The position numbers were made by a program, and so were the translations under genes. A model generated the notes under the pieces. The model searched no databases. It was not told the origin of the DNA and saw nothing but the letters and a program-made list of their open reading frames with translations. Source: Bacteroidales bacterium (GTDB lineage: Bacteria > Bacteroidota > Bacteroidia > Bacteroidales > Muribaculaceae). From it: 8,109 nt of DNA. Shown here piece after piece: positions 5,667-8,109 of this stretch; positions within the stretch are counted from its first letter, which is position 1; the number at the start of each line of letters is the position of its first letter. The stretch spans positions 1 to 8,109 of the forward strand of contig CAAGGJ010000035.1 of assembly GCA_900769345.1 (NCBI GenBank). The letters run 5' to 3'.

Positions 5667-8109
5667 CGTCGAAAATGCGCATCTGACCCGTCAATTGGTC
5701 GCGAACGGCTTCTTGATCGATTACATCATCAGCTTCGATGCGCTCGGTGTCGACCACATCATCGTCGATAGCTACCTGCTGAGGTGTCACTTCTTCCTCT
5801 TCAGGCACCTCGCGGGGCTCTATCTCGGTAATGCTCTCGATAGCCCAATTGCTCACGCGCTTTCCTTTGGCTTTAAAACTCTTTACGCCGATATATTCTT
5901 CGGCATCTATTATCATAGGCTCTCTAAACGAATCGGCTCCTCCAAATTTCACTTCGAAGCGAGGATAACGCTCATCAGTAAGCAACAACAATTCCGACTT
6001 TGGATTATCGCCTATCATGCGCTGCTTCTTGACGTTCGATTCGAGAGTAAATCGCTTAATGTAGGGGAATCCCTGGTCGGCATCGTTGAGCACTGCAGTC
6101 CACACCACGCCATCGCGATATTTCTCGATGCGAAGTATGCCCTCATCGTAGTGATTCTCGGCATCGTAAGTGGTAGTAAAGAAGTCGCCGTTCTTCATTA
6201 TCACCAATATGCGCTCATCATTGAAAAATTCGCCAAGCAGTGTACCACGGCCGTCGTAATTGATGCGCAACACATCGGGATCAAACCACACTTCGCGGCC
6301 ACCAAGGGTCGATACGCCTTTTTCCTTAAGTGAGATGCGATGCACTTCGGCTTTGGTCACCAAGTTGCCTTTGGCAAGTTTACCCTTCACGCCCAGATTG
6401 GCAAGGTCCACATCGAATTGCAATATTTTCATGCGTTGCTTGGGTTTGAGGGTGATGCGCAGGGTCTCTGCCTCACCATTGGCATTGGCGGTGAACCAAA
6501 CAATCTTCGAACCCGGCTTTGCTTGTGTTAGGTTATACTCTCTGTCGCGTGTCACGCCGGTCACGGCAAAGCGTTTCATATATATGGCGCCGCCACGACC
6601 GTCTTGATAGAGCACATTGTAGATGGTGCGCTCGTCGTTGCGCTTAAACACGTTGAGATAGAGCACATTCTTGCCCACATAGAGTTTTTCAGCCACTTTC
6701 ACCACCTTAAATCGGCCGTCTTTGTAGAAAATGATGATATCATCTATATCTGAGCAGTTGCACACATATTCGTCTTTCTTTAGGTTTGTGCCTATGAAGC
6801 CTTCTTCGCGGTTGATGTAGAGTTTTTCGTTGGCTTCTACCACCTTCGATGCCACGATGGTGTCGAAATTGCGTATCTGGGTATTGCGCGGAAACTTTTC
6901 GCCATACTTTTGCTTCAAGTGTTCAAACCACTCTATGGTGTGTTCCACCAAGTGAGCAAGTTTATAGTCTATTTCCTTGATGCGTTCGTTAAGGGCGGCG
7001 ATATAGTTATCGGCTTTCTCGGTGTTAAACTTCAAGATGCGCGCCATCTTTATCTCCATCAGACGCAATATGTCGTCGGTGGTCACCTCGCGATAAAATT
7101 GCAGTTTGAATGGCTCCAGTCGGCTGTCGATATGAGCCACCGCAGCGTCCATATTCGGAGCATTTTCAAATCCTTTGTCCTTATAGATGCGTTCTTCGAT
7201 AAATATTTTTTCCAACGAAGCGAAATGCAGCGATTCGAGTGTCTCGTTTCGTTGTATCTCGAGTTCCTTGCGGAATATATCCATGGTTCGATTCACGCTG
7301 TAGCGCAACACATCGCTCACAGTGAGGAATTGAGGCTTATGATCTTTAATCACGCAGCAATTTGGCGAAAGGCTCACTTCGCAGTCGGTAAAGGCATAGA
7401 GGGCATCGATGGTCTTGTCGCTCGACACACCGGGTTGTAGCGTTACCACTATCTCGGCTTGCTCGGCGGTGTAGTCAACCACGCTGCGTATCTTTATCTT
7501 ATTCTTTTCTGCTGCTTTGAGTATCGATTCTTTAAGCGATGTACCCGTTTTGCCATATGGAAGGTCGGTGATAACAAGTGTCTTATTGTCGCGCTTCTCA
7601 ATTTTTGAGCGTATTCTCACCGAACCACCTCGCTCGCCATCGTTATAATGACTCACATCTACGTAGCCTCCGGTGGTCTGAAAGTCGGGATAGAGCTGAA
7701 ATTCTTCGTCCTTGAGATACGACACGGCTGCATCGCACACTTCATTGAAGTTGTGCGGCAATATCTTGCACGACAAACCCACGGCTATACCTTCGGAGCC
7801 GTAGATTAGCAATAACGGGAACTTGGCGGGCAATGTGATTGGTTCGTCTTTGCGACCGTCATACGATTTGGTCCACTCCGTCACCTTGGGGCTGAACACT
7901 GTTTCAAGGGCAAAATGCGACAATCGCGCCTCGATGTAACGCGGAGCAGCTGCCTGGTCGCCGGTAAGCACGTTACCCCAGTTTCCTTGGGTATCTATCA
8001 GCAGACCTTTCTGCCCAAGCGTCACCAATGCACCATATATCGAGGCATCGCCGTGTGGGTGATATTGCATAGTGCTACCCACCAGGTTTGCCACCTTGTT
8101 AAAGCGTCC
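5647..8109 (-). CDS. parC: DNA topoisomerase IV subunit A, N-terminally cut by window edge
   Basis: The frame is open to the right edge and encodes 820 residues; by comparison with E. coli ParC about 60 are missing. It forms topoisomerase IV with ParE and separates linked chromosomes by ATP-driven double-strand passage. The fragment begins GRFNKVANLVGST, then QYHPHGDASIYG (15-26) and QAAAPRYIEARLS with catalytic Tyr58 (codon 7938-7936). The GyrA/ParC core runs to about residue 430, including LPYGKTGT and a helical coiled-coil region near 345-405. The C-terminal half (about 430-760) looks like a beta-pinwheel but lacks the GyrA box QRRGGKG, which favours ParC over GyrA. The last 60 residues form a strongly acidic tail ending MRIFDDADDEE. 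It is the promoter-side gene of the visible minus-strand row; its promoter is outside the window. Confidence 0.93.
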   Translation of the reverse strand, partial: GRFNKVANLVGSTMQYHPHGDASIYGALVTLGQKGLLIDTQGNWGNVLTGDQAAAPRYIEARLSHFALETVFSPKVTEWTKSYDGRKDEPITLPAKFPLLLIYGSEGIAVGLSCKILPHNFNEVCDAAVSYLKDEEFQLYPDFQTTGGYVDVSHYNDGERGGSVRIRSKIEKRDNKTLVITDLPYGKTGTSLKESILKAAEKNKIKIRSVVDYTAEQAEIVVTLQPGVSSDKTIDALYAFTDCEVSLSPNCCVIKDHKPQFLTVSDVLRYSVNRTMDIFRKELEIQRNETLESLHFASLEKIFIEERIYKDKGFENAPNMDAAVAHIDSRLEPFKLQFYREVTTDDILRLMEIKMARILKFNTEKADNYIAALNERIKEIDYKLAHLVEHTIEWFEHLKQKYGEKFPRNTQIRNFDTIVASKVVEANEKLYINREEGFIGTNLKKDEYVCNCSDIDDIIIFYKDGRFKVVKVAEKLYVGKNVLYLNVFKRNDERTIYNVLYQDGRGGAIYMKRFAVTGVTRDREYNLTQAKPGSKIVWFTANANGEAETLRITLKPKQRMKILQFDVDLANLGVKGKLAKGNLVTKAEVHRISLKEKGVSTLGGREVWFDPDVLRINYDGRGTLLGEFFNDERILVIMKNGDFFTTTYDAENHYDEGILRIEKYRDGVVWTAVLNDADQGFPYIKRFTLESNVKKQRMIGDNPKSELLLLTDERYPRFEVKFGGADSFREPMIIDAEEYIGVKSFKAKGKRVSNWAIESITEIEPREVPEEEEVTPQQVAIDDDVVDTERIEADDVIDQEAVRDQLTGQMRIFDDADDEE

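Noticed and set aside
5467..6333. Long plus-strand open frame opposite parC and the barrel gene
   Set aside because: It is antisense to strongly supported coding sequence, spans two genes, and shows no recognisable domain; it is a codon-usage shadow.
6910..7440. Plus-strand open frame of 176 codons inside parC
   Set aside because: It is fully antisense to the conserved ParC core and lacks independent support.
8092..8094. GTG codon at 8094 as the start of the topoisomerase gene
   Set aside because: The frame continues upstream to the window edge with conserved residues (GRFNK), so this valine is internal.

Overview
This window looks like chromosomal DNA from a Bacteroidetes bacterium, most likely order Bacteroidales. 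Three things point there: a promoter of the Bacteroidetes sigma-ABfr type (TTG, 19-base spacer, TAnnTTTG) directly before a tRNA gene, start codons without Shine-Dalgarno sequences, and proteins of Bacteroidales type (a ParC-type topoisomerase IV A subunit, a DUF3316-like barrel protein, a lipoprotein with a CxDDE start, and a GDSH-type SGNH hydrolase). The family or genus cannot be fixed from the sequence alone.

Layout. Positions 1-107 hold the last codons of an unrecognised plus-strand gene. Positions 108-587 have no convincing protein gene but contain much structure: an intrinsic terminator that reads leftward, two perfect 9-bp long-range inverted repeats, a 12-bp direct repeat with a 21-bp period, and a 16-bp palindrome. 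A tRNA-Leu(UAG) with its own promoter and terminator follows (547-722). A secreted SGNH/GDSL-like esterase is on the plus strand (749-1966). The rest is one tightly packed minus-strand gene row, transcribed from right to left: parC (5' end beyond the window), a predicted outer-membrane beta-barrel protein (DUF3316-like), a lipoprotein S41 peptidase of the Ser/His type, and an AMP-forming acyl-CoA ligase. The row faces the esterase tail to tail across a 77-base gap that holds a weak terminator hairpin.

How the genes relate. The four minus-strand genes overlap or lie within 20 bases of each other, so they are probably one transcript that mixes chromosome decatenation (parC) with envelope and lipid functions. 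No shared pathway is evident, and the grouping may only reflect co-expression. The esterase gene has its own weak candidate promoter after the tRNA terminator. No mobile element, CRISPR array or phage gene was seen.

The strongest candidate for something undescribed is the 148-440 minus-strand region: a strong leftward terminator without an assignable gene, preceded by nested inverted repeats. It could be a structured small RNA or a short-peptide transcript. This rests on pattern reading only.
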